From assembly GCA_030605085.1 (NCBI GenBank), contig JAUWBH010000085.1:1-23933 (forward strand): a stretch of DNA of 23,933 nt, written 5' to 3'. Position 1 is the first letter of the stretch. Each line of letters starts with the position of its first letter. The DNA comes from Promethearchaeota archaeon (GTDB lineage: Archaea > Asgardarchaeota > Lokiarchaeia > Sigynarchaeales > SOKP01). Made by a program: the position numbers and the translations under genes. This document shows, piece by piece, positions 1-8,644 of this stretch. The notes beneath the pieces are model-generated. The model did not search any database. It had not been told where the DNA came from and saw nothing but the letters and a program-made list of their open reading frames with translations.

Positions 1-2
1 AC

Positions 3-320
3 TCCGTTCAAGTGATAGCTCAAAAAATCTGTAACCTCAAGGAAATATTTCTACCTATTTACAAGTGGTTGTTCTCACAATTCGAGGATTCTGAGCCTCG
101 TTTGAAAAAGAGCAGTCCCTACCGTAAATAGTTTGAGTTACGAGAATTTTTTGAGCATTGCGGGATGACTTCCTTCAAGACTTCCGAAGTACTGCAAAGA
201 ACATTACAAATGAAGTATGTCTTGAACTCGGCGACGAGTGAACAACCTGATAACCTTAGGGCTGGTCTTTCCTCTAACGGAGAGATTGAGGATTATCATA
301 AATTTTGGAATTTTATATAA
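3..320 (+). pseudogene. Decayed ORF remnant of unknown family
   Basis: One forward frame (codons starting at position 3) reads to a TAA at 318-320 with only one internal stop, a TAG at 129-131. It enters from beyond the left window edge. The stretch is visibly richer in G and C than the intergenic DNA around it, and the other frames are broken by many stops, so it looks like former coding sequence. The translation includes YKWLFSQFEDSEPRLKK before the TAG and LREFFEHCGMTSFKTSEVLQ after it. I do not recognise the family. A transposase remnant is possible but cannot be shown. Two short hairpins lie inside it (CGAGG/CCTCG and CGTAA/TTACG); the second spans the TAG but does not make a BHB motif. 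Confidence 0.35.
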
Positions 321-349
321 ATTTCCAATTTTTATAAATAATTAGAAGG

Positions 350-1378
350 TTAACTTACGAATAGAATTTTATTATCTTTTTCAATTCTTTTTACTTCATT
401 CTTATTTTCTAAATAAATCAAATGAACCATAACTTCGCTAAGTGCCAAAAAGGAATTCAATTCATCTAAGTCGTCTCCAAAATGGATCAATGAAATTTTA
501 AAGGGTGTTAATGGATTATCTTTAATGACACTTAAAATCTCTCGAAGTCTATTATCGTGATGTCCTTTTATTTCTTGTATACGTTCGTGTGGATTATAAA
601 TTATCTCTTGATGCGCTGGAAAAATTATTTTTGAATTTAGCTCATCAATTCTATCCAAAGAATTTAAATAATGGTTTAAAATATCATCAAAATCGTATTT
701 TTCGCTAATTTCAGGATTTACGAGAAAGTTACCGATGTGAGGCGTTATCCTCGAAAGAATATGATCGCCTGAGAATAGATATTGTCTATTTTGATCAAAA
801 ACACAAATATGACCTAAAGCATGGCCAGGAGTCCAAATTACTTTTAATTTATTTGTTTTAAAAGAAATTTCGTCCCCGTCATGTAAAAGTTTATCTGGCT
901 TATGATATTTCCTGAGCTTTGGCCACATTGTAAACCATTCAACTAATCTTTTTCCTTGATTTTCACTTATTCCATATTTAATCACTTGTCTGGCTATTTC
1001 TTTCGCGCCTTCCTCCAATTCCTCGTAATTTTCAGGATTAGTTTCCCATTTAAGGGTATCATGAGTTGCCTCTGACATCATTATTTGAATATTTGGATTG
1101 ATGCTTTTAAACCTAAGTGCTAATCCTGTATGATCCGTATGCTCGTGTGAAATAAAGCAATAATCAATTTCTTTAAGAGATATACCTATTTTATTGAGAG
1201 CCGAAAAAAATCTTTTAGGCCAATTACCCATATCTAAACCAGCATCGAACATAACATACGAGTCATCAACCTGAAAAATATACACACAAACATACTTAAC
1301 TGGAAAAGGCACATCAATCTTTATTTGATAGACTCCTTGTATTTCATTCGTCTCAGATTTATAGCTATGGGCAAACAA
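350..1378 (-). CDS. Metallo-beta-lactamase-fold hydrolase
   Basis: This 342-residue protein belongs to the metallo-beta-lactamase superfamily (glyoxalase II-like branch). The zinc-binding HxHxDH motif is seen as HEHTDH at residues 78-83, preceded by the FDAG strand at 44-47. Later family landmarks are TPGHALGH near 184-191, SGDH near 205-208 and a PAHQE motif near 254-258, which carry the further histidine and aspartate metal ligands. Two metal ions and hydrolysis of a thioester, lactone or phosphoester are expected from the family, but the substrate cannot be read from the sequence. There is no signal peptide, so it should be cytoplasmic. It stands alone, divergent from the membrane-protein gene at 1633, with about 250 bp of AT-rich promoter DNA between them. 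Confidence 0.85.
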   Translation of the reverse strand: MFAHSYKSETNEIQGVYQIKIDVPFPVKYVCVYIFQVDDSYVMFDAGLDMGNWPKRFFSALNKIGISLKEIDYCFISHEHTDHTGLALRFKSINPNIQIMMSEATHDTLKWETNPENYEELEEGAKEIARQVIKYGISENQGKRLVEWFTMWPKLRKYHKPDKLLHDGDEISFKTNKLKVIWTPGHALGHICVFDQNRQYLFSGDHILSRITPHIGNFLVNPEISEKYDFDDILNHYLNSLDRIDELNSKIIFPAHQEIIYNPHERIQEIKGHHDNRLREILSVIKDNPLTPFKISLIHFGDDLDELNSFLALSEVMVHLIYLENKNEVKRIEKDNKILFVS

Positions 1379-1632
1379 AATTTAGACCATTTATAAATGA
1401 TTCTTTTTGTGTTATATATTGAATAAATAAAGACATAATTTCAACTTTCTCATTTTTTAAACCTAAGATATTAAAAAAAAAGCCTAGACCAAATTGATAA
1501 TTAGTTTTGGAAATTTTAACAAATAAAAAAATTTGAACACATATATGCTTAAGATTTTAAATATCAAGTTCTTTTATTTTTACTATACACATTTTAAAAA
1601 AATTCTAATTAAAAATAAAAGATGATATACAA

Positions 1633-3114
1633 ATGGAGCCCGCATTAGAAAAAAATTTAAGAAAAGTAAAGAGATTAGAACGCACTCAGGCAATGTATAT
1701 GAGTTATATTAAAACAATAGGAAAAGCTTTATTATATATACTACCGATAATATTAGTTATAATTACTGTTCTTGCTATACTTGAATTAGTTAGGTTGGTT
1801 GATATTATCTTAGTAATTGTTTTCTTTATCGTTCTAACTGTTTACTTTATAAATAGCTTAATACTTTTCTTAGGCGCAAGGGCAACCAATAGATCGATAA
1901 ATAGAAGATTGAAGTTTGAAAGAATAAGAGGAAGGCCAATTGATAGTCTAGATGGATTCGAATTATTAGATAATAATGTTAGAAAAGTAATATCTTTACT
2001 CAAAATTATAGCATTATTATGTTGGGTTACTCTAGCACTATTTATTACAATGATTATTATTGATATGCTACAAATAGGATTCGCAGCTATTGGTTTTGCT
2101 CTATTTGGTTTTGGTCTGGCATTATTAGTCAGAAGCTTGAATCTTAATCTCAATGACGTAAATGGCTTGCAAGACTTCTACAAACCCACTACTCATCAAA
2201 TATTCTTAGACAATTATTTCTCAGATGTCTTATCCAATCATTTGGATCCTATAACATTTCTGAAATGGGACGAGTATTTAGCAATTATCAACAAAATTTT
2301 AAATCCTAGTTTTGTTGAAATTGTAAAAGGACGAGAATCGGAAGAATTACCTATTACATTTGCTACAGAAAAAATTCTCTTCTTATATTATTTAAAATAT
2401 CATGAGGTCCTAACAGATGAACAACTTCTTGGAGAAATAAAAGAAGTACTAAATGTCAATTCAAAAAATTTTGATATTGAGAAGGGAGCATTAATAGAAG
2501 ATAGGTGGTATTTCTCAATGAAAGACATCTACAATATATTTGAATATATTAAAAGATTTAATCCCGGCTTTTTCAATATAATTGATAGGTTACAATTAGA
2601 ATTGGCAGACAACATCGAACGCTTGGCAAAAGACCCAATATACATGGATTCATCCGCTCAAGAAGTTGTGTATAAAAACACTGAGCTTAATGTTATGATC
2701 TATCTTTATAATAACGCTGAAGAAGCTAAAGAATATCGTATTAGAGTTATTGCACCTGGTTTTGATCCAAAAGAAATTATACTTAACATTAATGTTGAGG
2801 GGAGAGGAGTTTATAAGATACCAGAAAAACCAATTCCTTTGTTCTCTACTGGAGATGATATTGTTGGAACAATGTCAATAATGTTAGAAAATGGAGATAC
2901 CACATGGCTTACATTGGAACCAAGAGAAATTGGAGAGCAGACAATTCAAATCTTTCTAGAAACAGCAGATGGAACTATAATAGAAGGTAAAACAAGATCA
3001 GTAAAAGTTGCTAAAGATCTAAAATCTCAAATAAAGAAATTAACCTCTATTGGCTCAATACTTGGTGGTATAGCAACTCCCGTTGGGAGAGTTCTTATGG
3101 GTGGTCTAATTTAA
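1633..3114 (+). CDS. Four-helix membrane protein with C-terminal Ig-like domain, unknown function
   Basis: I do not recognise this 493-residue protein. Four hydrophobic segments are visible at about residues 31-53, 56-80, 119-143 and 146-166, with a basic loop (residues 86-101, RATNRSINRRLKFERIRGR region) between the second and third. A helical soluble region of roughly 170 residues follows. Residues about 345-465 are rich in beta-strand patterns (alternating hydrophobics, VMIYLYNN, IRVIAPGF, GRGVYKIPEKPIP) and resemble an Ig-like or CARDB-like adhesion fold. It is a stand-alone gene with its own upstream region, followed by a long T-rich tract. The domain order suggests a membrane-anchored protein with a large non-membrane part. 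Orientation and role are unknown. Confidence 0.7.
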   Translation: MEPALEKNLRKVKRLERTQAMYMSYIKTIGKALLYILPIILVIITVLAILELVRLVDIILVIVFFIVLTVYFINSLILFLGARATNRSINRRLKFERIRGRPIDSLDGFELLDNNVRKVISLLKIIALLCWVTLALFITMIIIDMLQIGFAAIGFALFGFGLALLVRSLNLNLNDVNGLQDFYKPTTHQIFLDNYFSDVLSNHLDPITFLKWDEYLAIINKILNPSFVEIVKGRESEELPITFATEKILFLYYLKYHEVLTDEQLLGEIKEVLNVNSKNFDIEKGALIEDRWYFSMKDIYNIFEYIKRFNPGFFNIIDRLQLELADNIERLAKDPIYMDSSAQEVVYKNTELNVMIYLYNNAEEAKEYRIRVIAPGFDPKEIILNINVEGRGVYKIPEKPIPLFSTGDDIVGTMSIMLENGDTTWLTLEPREIGEQTIQIFLETADGTIIEGKTRSVKVAKDLKSQIKKLTSIGSILGGIATPVGRVLMGGLI

Positions 3115-3172
3115 TTTTTCTTTTTTTTATATTTTTTAATTTATTTTATATTTTTTTTTTTTTTTAATATTT
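3115..3172 (+). terminator. T-rich transcription terminator
   Basis: Immediately after the stop codon of the membrane-protein gene there are several runs of T, including one of about 15 at roughly 3150-3165, on the coding strand. Archaeal RNA polymerase terminates at such oligo-T tracts without needing a hairpin, and no strong hairpin is seen here. It separates this gene from metV. Confidence 0.55.
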
Positions 3173-3257
3173 TTAGCTTTTGATGAGGTTTATTAATTTA
3201 ATAATTCATAATCATTCTCATTAATATGGATAAAAAATATTGATTAATGATTAAAAA

Positions 3258-3920
3258 ATGGTAGTCATAACTACAAAGAAACCTTTCGAGGAAGTATTAA
3301 GTGCATTACAAGGTTTAAAACGGATTGCGATTGTTTCTTGTGGTTCCTGTGCAGCCTCATGTCAGACTGGAGGAACGGAAAGTGCAAAAGAGATTGATGA
3401 GAAATTAAGAAATGAGGGATTCGAAATTACTGCTGTCCTTGTTTCTGAAGAAATTTGCGATACTCGGATAATGACAAAAGATTTAGAGCGAATTGATGAC
3501 GAACTAAGGGAATCTGAAGCGATTTTAACGCTAGGTTGTGGTCTTGGCTCACAGTCTATAGTTGAGGTTCTTGCAGATAAATATCCTAAAAAACCAGTAA
3601 TTATAGCTAATAATACAGAATTTATGGGGATAACAGAAACTGGTCGCTTTTATCAAAGATGTGCTGGCTGCGGGGATTGTTTATTAAACGAAACAGGCGG
3701 AATTTGTCCCATAACTACATGTGCTAAGTCTTTAATGAACGGTCCATGCGGAGGAATGGTACAAGGGAAATGCGAAGTAGGCAATTACGAAGAAGATTGT
3801 GGCTGGATTTTAATTTTTAAACGTTTAAAGGAATTAGGTAAATTAGATTTATTTTCTAAATTGAGAGATCCCCGGAATTGGACAGATTCCGGTCATCAAA
3901 GAAAAGTGGTATTGAGGTAG
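3258..3920 (+). CDS. metV: MetV-type methylenetetrahydrofolate reductase C-terminal/Fe-S subunit
   Basis: This 220-residue protein matches the MetV (MTHFR C-terminal) family, the small iron-sulfur/zinc partner of MetF in acetogen-type methylenetetrahydrofolate reductase. The N-terminal half has cysteines at 28, 31 and 35 (SCGSCAASC), 67 and 94 (GCGLG). The C-terminal half holds a second cluster, CAGCGDC at 135-141, then C150, C155, C164 (MNGPCGG), C172 and C181. The NGPCGG-containing signature is typical of the family. It lies 7 bp upstream of metF on the same strand, so the two are almost certainly one operon and one complex. Known MetVF complexes pass electrons from NADH, ferredoxin or Hdr-type partners to methylene-THF; the partner here is not visible. 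Confidence 0.88.
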   Translation: MVVITTKKPFEEVLSALQGLKRIAIVSCGSCAASCQTGGTESAKEIDEKLRNEGFEITAVLVSEEICDTRIMTKDLERIDDELRESEAILTLGCGLGSQSIVEVLADKYPKKPVIIANNTEFMGITETGRFYQRCAGCGDCLLNETGGICPITTCAKSLMNGPCGGMVQGKCEVGNYEEDCGWILIFKRLKELGKLDLFSKLRDPRNWTDSGHQRKVVLR

Positions 3921-3927
3921 AGTAAAA

Positions 3928-4845
3928 ATGCCATATTCAAAATTAGGAGAGAAATTAGTTAAAGGAGAGTTCATTTTAACCGGTGAATTAGAGCCAGAGA
4001 AGACTTGCGATCTTTCGCGTACTATACAAGAAGCTAAAGAATTGGCACCATATGTCGTTGCTGTGAATGTAACGGATAGTCCTCTTTCGATTGTAACAAT
4101 TAATTCCATGGCTGCTTCTCACATCATTCAAAAAGAAAGCGAAGTAGAAGTTATTTGGCAATTAACAACTCGAGATGTAAATAAACTTGGCATAGCAGGT
4201 ATGATTATGGGCGCTTATGCTTTAGGGATTAACAATATTCTTTCTCTTACAGGAGATCACCTCTCTTTAGGGGATATGCCTGAGTCAAAACCCGTGTTTG
4301 ACCTTGATTCAGCTACATTAATCAAGCTCGTAAGAGAGATGGTTGATCAAGGTTCTATTAACGGAAATAAAATCGAATCGCCTCCTAAAATGCATGTTGG
4401 TGCCGCAGCAAATCCAAATGCTGATCCCATTGAAGCTGAGATCTTAAAAATTGGTCGAAAAGCAGATGCTGGAGCAGAATTTTTACAAACTCAAGCAGTA
4501 TACGATATCGATAAAACTATTGAATTTTTAAGGGAAATTCAAAAATATAAAATCCCTGTTTTACTTGGAATCTTCCCAATGAAAAACTACGCAATTGCAA
4601 AAGGATTTGATAAGTCTGTCCCAGGCGTTGATGTACCTAAGGAACTTCTTACAAAGTGGAAGAATGTTGAAACAGATATTATTGATAAAGCAGAAAAAAA
4701 GAAAGCTTACGACCAATTAAATTATGACTTCTTCAAATATTTCATTTCGGAGATTAAATCTAAAAAACTAATAGCCGGTGTTCATTGTATGGCTGTACAT
4801 TACGCAAGAATTTTCTCTAAACTACATGATGTTATTAAAGGTTAA
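3928..4845 (+). CDS. metF: Methylenetetrahydrofolate reductase, catalytic subunit
   Basis: At 305 residues this is the usual length of MetF, an FAD-containing TIM-barrel enzyme that reduces methylene-tetrahydrofolate (or a related pterin) to the methyl form. Visible family features are the N-terminal TGELEPEKTCD strand with its acidic residue, NVTDSP near residue 48, the LSLTGDH segment near 109-115 that contacts the flavin, GAAANPNADP near 155-164, and FLQTQAVYDIDK near 187-198. It follows metV with a 7-bp gap. In archaea the H4MPT-specific reductase is normally the unrelated Mer, and MetF-type enzymes are the alternative. With an FwdF-like gene in the same window, this probably closes the methyl branch of a Wood-Ljungdahl-like pathway. 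Confidence 0.9.
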   Translation: MPYSKLGEKLVKGEFILTGELEPEKTCDLSRTIQEAKELAPYVVAVNVTDSPLSIVTINSMAASHIIQKESEVEVIWQLTTRDVNKLGIAGMIMGAYALGINNILSLTGDHLSLGDMPESKPVFDLDSATLIKLVREMVDQGSINGNKIESPPKMHVGAAANPNADPIEAEILKIGRKADAGAEFLQTQAVYDIDKTIEFLREIQKYKIPVLLGIFPMKNYAIAKGFDKSVPGVDVPKELLTKWKNVETDIIDKAEKKKAYDQLNYDFFKYFISEIKSKKLIAGVHCMAVHYARIFSKLHDVIKG

Positions 4846-5074
4846 TTCTTAAAGAGTAATTCTTTTTAACTTTATACTTCTTATTCTTTCTTCTTTTGTT
4901 ATGTTCTTTTATTAAAACATTTCTATAGATAAATATTCAGAGATCTATTTTTCTTCGAATTCATTTTAATTTAGGAAGATTAATAACCAAAATTCAATTA
5001 TATCTCCGATTTCAAAATTGATCTTTAATATATCATAAAAATGTTTAAAAATAATAATTGTTCTTAATGAAATT

Positions 5075-6586
5075 ATGGAAACTTACGATCTTGTGGTTAT
5101 TGGGAGTGGAGCTGGATTAAATATAGTAAATACAGGGCTTCAAGTTGGCATGAAATGTGCTCTTGTGGAGGATACTAAAATAGGGGCTACATGTTTAACG
5201 CGAGGGTGTATCCCATCAAAAGTTTTAGTTCATCCTGCGGATTTAATTCGGGAAGCTCAACACGCAACTAAAGTCGGTATTCAATTTGATATTAAAGGAA
5301 TTGATTGGGATTTAATTTCAAAGCGAATGTGGGAACAGATAAACGAGAGTGAAAAAATGGAAAAAGGTTTGTCAACTGTTCCAAACCTTACATTATATCG
5401 TGGCATAGGCGAATTCATTGGAGATTACAAAATGAGGGTAAAATTAAATGACGGATCTGGGTATAGTGAATCATTTAAAGGAGAGAGATTTGTAATTGCA
5501 TCAGGGGCTCGCTCGTTTATTCCCCCCATTGAGGGCTTAGATAAAACAGGATATATAACTAACGATAGTTTTTTTGGAGATAAATTTCCTAGTAAACCTT
5601 GGAAAAACCTTATCATAATTGGTGGAGGCGTAATTGCAGCAGAATTCGCACATATTTTCTCCGCTGTTGGAACAGATGTTTCTATTGTGGAGATGTTACC
5701 CCGATTAGTTGCTACTGAAGAGCCCGAAATCAGTGCTTTTTACGAACAGAATATTAAGAAGTTTATGACAGTTCTAGTTAACTATAAAGCGATTAAGACG
5801 CATAAGAAAGGGGATTTAAAAGTAGTTAAAATTAAAAACATGAAAACGGGCGAAGAAAAAGAAATTAAGGCAGAAGAAATTCTCGTGGCAACGGGGCGTA
5901 AATCAAATGCCGATTTGTTAAAAGTAGAAAAAACTGGTGTTAAATTAGATGAACGAGGGTGGATTAAAACTAATCAATTCTTAGAAACTTCAAAAAAGAA
6001 CATATGGTGCATAGGAGATGCTAACGGTCTTTATCAATTCCGTCACAAAGCAAATTACGAGGCAGAAATTTGCACTAATAACATTTTCGGTTCAGAAGAA
6101 CAGCGTAAGTCAGTAGATTATTCTGCCGTTCCTTGGGCGATTTTTTCCTATCCTCAAATTGGACATGTTGGATTGACCCAAGAAGAAGCAATAGAAAAAG
6201 GATTCGAAATTTTCGTTGCCAAGAAACATTATTCATCAGTTGCGAAAGGATTTGCTATGGGTTATGAGGATCATGACGACGACGATGGATTTGTCAAATT
6301 GATCGTTTCTAAGTCTTATAAAATTTTAGGTGCCCATGTAGTAGGCCCACATGCTGCTATTTTAGTTCAACCATTTGTCTATTTAATGAATTCGGGTTAT
6401 TCATGCGTTCTACCTGAATTTTCTGAAAAAACGGATATACCAAAATTGGCGCGTGCTTGTCCTGAAGGTGGTTCATTTATGCCAATTTATCATTCTATGA
6501 TAATTCATCCCTCTCTTAACGAGGTAACAGGTTGGGCTATTGGATCTTTAAGACCAGTAAATATAAAAAAGGAACACAATCATTGA
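5075..6586 (+). CDS. Dihydrolipoamide dehydrogenase-like flavoprotein disulfide reductase
   Basis: This 503-residue protein is a class I pyridine-nucleotide disulfide oxidoreductase. The N-terminal FAD dinucleotide fold is IGSGAGLN (9-16). The redox-active disulfide is C40/C45 in GATCLTRGCIPSK. A second nucleotide fold, IIIGGGVIAAEF, is near 185-196, and the FAD-ribose motif CIGDANG is near 313-319. The C-terminal dimer-interface His-Glu pair is seen as HPSLNE at 478-483, as expected for dihydrolipoyl dehydrogenases. An unusual acidic run, DHDDDDG, lies near 401-407. The protein is somewhat longer than the usual 460-475 residues. No 2-oxoacid dehydrogenase or glycine-cleavage gene is adjacent, so the disulfide substrate is open; a lipoyl protein is the default guess. 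Confidence 0.85.
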   Translation: METYDLVVIGSGAGLNIVNTGLQVGMKCALVEDTKIGATCLTRGCIPSKVLVHPADLIREAQHATKVGIQFDIKGIDWDLISKRMWEQINESEKMEKGLSTVPNLTLYRGIGEFIGDYKMRVKLNDGSGYSESFKGERFVIASGARSFIPPIEGLDKTGYITNDSFFGDKFPSKPWKNLIIIGGGVIAAEFAHIFSAVGTDVSIVEMLPRLVATEEPEISAFYEQNIKKFMTVLVNYKAIKTHKKGDLKVVKIKNMKTGEEKEIKAEEILVATGRKSNADLLKVEKTGVKLDERGWIKTNQFLETSKKNIWCIGDANGLYQFRHKANYEAEICTNNIFGSEEQRKSVDYSAVPWAIFSYPQIGHVGLTQEEAIEKGFEIFVAKKHYSSVAKGFAMGYEDHDDDDGFVKLIVSKSYKILGAHVVGPHAAILVQPFVYLMNSGYSCVLPEFSEKTDIPKLARACPEGGSFMPIYHSMIIHPSLNEVTGWAIGSLRPVNIKKEHNH

Positions 6587-6747
6587 TCCTGTTTTGAATA
6601 CCTTAGGAGGAATAGAATATTAAAAATCCTCCCAACTTTAATTTTAGTTTAAAATATTACCTTTTTTTAAAACACGAATATTACAAAATGTTAAAATAAT
6701 TAGAAACAATTAAATTACTATAATAATTTAAAACTTCTCTTATTATC

Positions 6748-7749
6748 ATGGATTTAGATTATTTAGATAAATTTAAAGGATCATTATTAGGGGTGGCTAT
6801 AGGAGATACATTAGGACACCCGTTTGAGGGAATATTGCGTAATGCAATACATTCTAAATTTGAAACTTTTGAAGAATTTATAAACAATAATAGAAGATTG
6901 TTTAGTACATATACTGACGATTCGCAATTAACAATACACACAGCAGAAGCTCTAATAAAGGGCAAAGGATTTAATCTCAATAATTTTATTACCGAATACA
7001 TCAGATGGTTAGACGATCCCCCTATTGGTCCCGGGTATGGATGCATTTCTTCTATTACAAAACTAAAATCTGGAGTTTCATGGAAAAAAGCCGCTTCAAA
7101 TTCAGGTGGGAATGGAACTGTTATGAGAATAGCCCCAATTGGATTGTTTTTTTGTAAGGATTTAAAGGGGCTAAAGTATGCGTCAATAAAATCAAGTGCA
7201 ATTACGCATTCTCATCCTGCTGCTTCGGCTGGTGCTATTGTAATAGCAAGAGCTATAGCCTATTTAATTGATAAGGACCCAAAAATTGGATTTTCTATTG
7301 ATAATTTTTTCGATGTGATAATTTCTTTTATTTCTGGATCCCAAGAAGATGTTTGGAAAGAATTTATCCAGATACTAAAAAAATTAAAATCTAATCTCGA
7401 TTTATCTATTGAAGCAGGATTAATAAAATTCTCTCAAGTTGGAGTAAAATCGCCTTTTTTTATTGAACAATACTTAGGTAAATCTTTCGTACATCCTTAT
7501 GCTCTGAGTACTGTTGCTTGTGCAATTTTTATTTTTTTAAAACGATTAAAATCTTTCAAAGAGTGCATTTACGAGCTGGCAACGGCAGGAGGAGATAGCG
7601 ATACGGTTGGAGCTATTGGGGGGAGTTTAGCAGGCGTTTATTTTGGTATGAAAAATATTCCAATTGAATTAATTAAGATTGTGAAAAATAATAAGAAAAT
7701 TTTCAAACTAAGCGAAGCTCTTTATAAAACATTTGTAGAATCTTATTAA
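6748..7749 (+). CDS. ADP-ribosylglycohydrolase (DraG family)
   Basis: This 333-residue protein fits the DraG/ARH family of metal-dependent hydrolases that remove ADP-ribose from proteins or nucleic acids. The N-terminal GSLLGVAIGDTLGHPFEG (11-28) is diagnostic. Metal ligands are seen in TDDSQ (56-60) and in GGDSDTVGAIGG (281-292), where D283, D285 and T286 match the C-terminal metal site. NGTVMRIAPIG at 122-132 and ITHSHPAA at 152-159 are further family blocks. No ADP-ribosyltransferase or macrodomain gene is near it. It converges on the archaemetzincin gene with only 21 bp between the two stop codons. Confidence 0.9.
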   Translation: MDLDYLDKFKGSLLGVAIGDTLGHPFEGILRNAIHSKFETFEEFINNNRRLFSTYTDDSQLTIHTAEALIKGKGFNLNNFITEYIRWLDDPPIGPGYGCISSITKLKSGVSWKKAASNSGGNGTVMRIAPIGLFFCKDLKGLKYASIKSSAITHSHPAASAGAIVIARAIAYLIDKDPKIGFSIDNFFDVIISFISGSQEDVWKEFIQILKKLKSNLDLSIEAGLIKFSQVGVKSPFFIEQYLGKSFVHPYALSTVACAIFIFLKRLKSFKECIYELATAGGDSDTVGAIGGSLAGVYFGMKNIPIELIKIVKNNKKIFKLSEALYKTFVESY

Positions 7750-7770
7750 AAAGTGATTTTTCCTTCTTTT

Positions 7771-8367
7771 CTATTTTAAATCATGCTTATTTTTTCCTGA
7801 AAAAAATAGTTTCAGGTCAGAAATGCAATCATTGCAAAATTTAGCAGGCTTCTCGTCAATATTGGTTAATGGATAATTCTCAGGTTTTGAACCAGCAGAG
7901 CGCATTACGCAAAAATTGTTACAGTGTTTTAAATTAAATGTGTGTCCAAGCTCGTGAATCGCTTCTTTTAAGATTCTTAATTCAAATAAAGCTTTATTTT
8001 CGGGTTTTTCCAAAAAGCTTTCCCTAAGACGGGCTATCGCTATTAATGCTATTCCATAAGATTTCGAAAGCCTTTTCCCAAAAATGATTTTTGAAGTCTT
8101 AAAATATATATCCTTATCTATTACTCCTAAGATCCGAAAATAATTCCCATTTTTAAAAGTTCTAATTATTTCTTTTAATATTAAGTCATTGAATTGCATT
8201 CTCTTAGAGTTATATTCAAAATCAGCTATAGGAATAATTTCACGTAAAATTTTTACTGAATTTATATAATCATTTAAAGACTTTTTTAAATTTCTTTTTA
8301 ATTTTTTTAAAATTGCTGAATCTAAATCTCCAATTTTTTGAAGATAGATAATTTTTTTCATTTTCAA
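7771..8367 (-). CDS. amzA: Archaemetzincin-like zinc metalloprotease
   Basis: This 198-residue protein has the archaemetzincin zinc signature: H138, E139 and H142, then H148 and C149 (HELGHTFNLKHC), followed by C153, M155 and the late pair C178/C181 (FCNDC). The three histidines bind catalytic zinc and E139 is the general base. The cysteines form the family's second, structural zinc site. Two departures from the usual HExxHxxGxxHC-x4-CxM pattern are visible: the glycine position is N145, and only three residues separate C149 from C153. The length is typical for archaeal AmzA. It is transcribed alone, converging with the ADP-ribosylglycohydrolase gene. Substrates of archaeal members are unknown. 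Confidence 0.88.
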   Translation of the reverse strand: MKMKKIIYLQKIGDLDSAILKKLKRNLKKSLNDYINSVKILREIIPIADFEYNSKRMQFNDLILKEIIRTFKNGNYFRILGVIDKDIYFKTSKIIFGKRLSKSYGIALIAIARLRESFLEKPENKALFELRILKEAIHELGHTFNLKHCNNFCVMRSAGSKPENYPLTNIDEKPAKFCNDCISDLKLFFSGKNKHDLK

Positions 8368-8502
8368 TTTAATATAAATTCCTTAGTAGATAAAAAAAAA
8401 AATAAAGAATCGAAATTTTATTTTTCTTTACCTATTATAAGAGACTAATCTTTTTTTTCTTAATAAAAATATTTAAAAAAACTTTTTAATTTTCCTTGAA
8501 TA

Positions 8503-8512
8503 CAATAAATAT
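8503..8512 (+). promoter_or_regulatory. Possible TATA box for tRNA-Pro
   Basis: The sequence AATAAATATA lies about 20-29 bp upstream of the mature tRNA 5' end at 8532, close to the spacing of an archaeal TATA box from a start site just upstream of the tRNA. The whole region is AT-rich, so the assignment is tentative. Confidence 0.3.
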
Positions 8513-8559
8513 ACCTCTTAGATTATATTATGGGAGGGTAGTCTAGCTTGGTATGATTC

Positions 8560-8589
8560 ATAGGTTAGGATTTAGCTAAGTTAGTCGAA
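8560..8589 (+). other. 30-nt BHB intron at tRNA-Pro position 27/28
   Basis: The ends are fixed by the tRNA fold (C27 = 8559, 28 = 8590); shifting either way breaks the anticodon stem. The junctions form a bulge-helix-bulge. The central helix is TGAT (8554-8557) with GTCG (8584-8587), giving two Watson-Crick and two G-U pairs. The bulges are TC|A (8558-8560) and AA|T (8588-8590), each cut after its second base. The intron hairpin is 8561-8568 with 8576-8583 (one G-G mismatch), with a 7-nt loop. The outer helix is weak (two pairs), so this is a relaxed BHB. Confidence 0.88.
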
Positions 8590-8614
8590 TTGGTTTGGGA
8601 CCAAGGGGCCGGGG

Positions 8615-8644
8615 AAAGTCTATCATGCCGATAGACTTCTGGAA
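8615..8644 (+). other. 30-nt BHB intron in the T-stem (52/53) of tRNA-Pro
   Basis: The boundaries are unique given the five-pair T-stem. The BHB is canonical. The central helix is CCGG (8609-8612) with CTGG (8639-8642). The bulges are GG|A (8613-8615) and AA|G (8643-8645). The intron hairpin AAGTCTATC/GATAGACTT (8616-8624 with 8630-8638) is 9 perfect pairs around a 5-nt loop. The outer helix is GGG (8606-8608) with TTC (8646-8648), including G-U pairs. This is the expected substrate of archaeal tRNA splicing endonuclease. Confidence 0.92.

Noticed and set aside
123..142. CGTAA/TTACG hairpin containing the TAG at 129-131, as an intron in the left-edge ORF
   Set aside because: The flanking bases do not form the 4-bp central helix and 3-nt bulges, and the A...AA ends of the other introns are absent.
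1842..2153. Minus-strand ORF inside the membrane-protein gene
   Set aside because: It is the antisense shadow of transmembrane-coding sequence, with no ribosome site and implausible composition.
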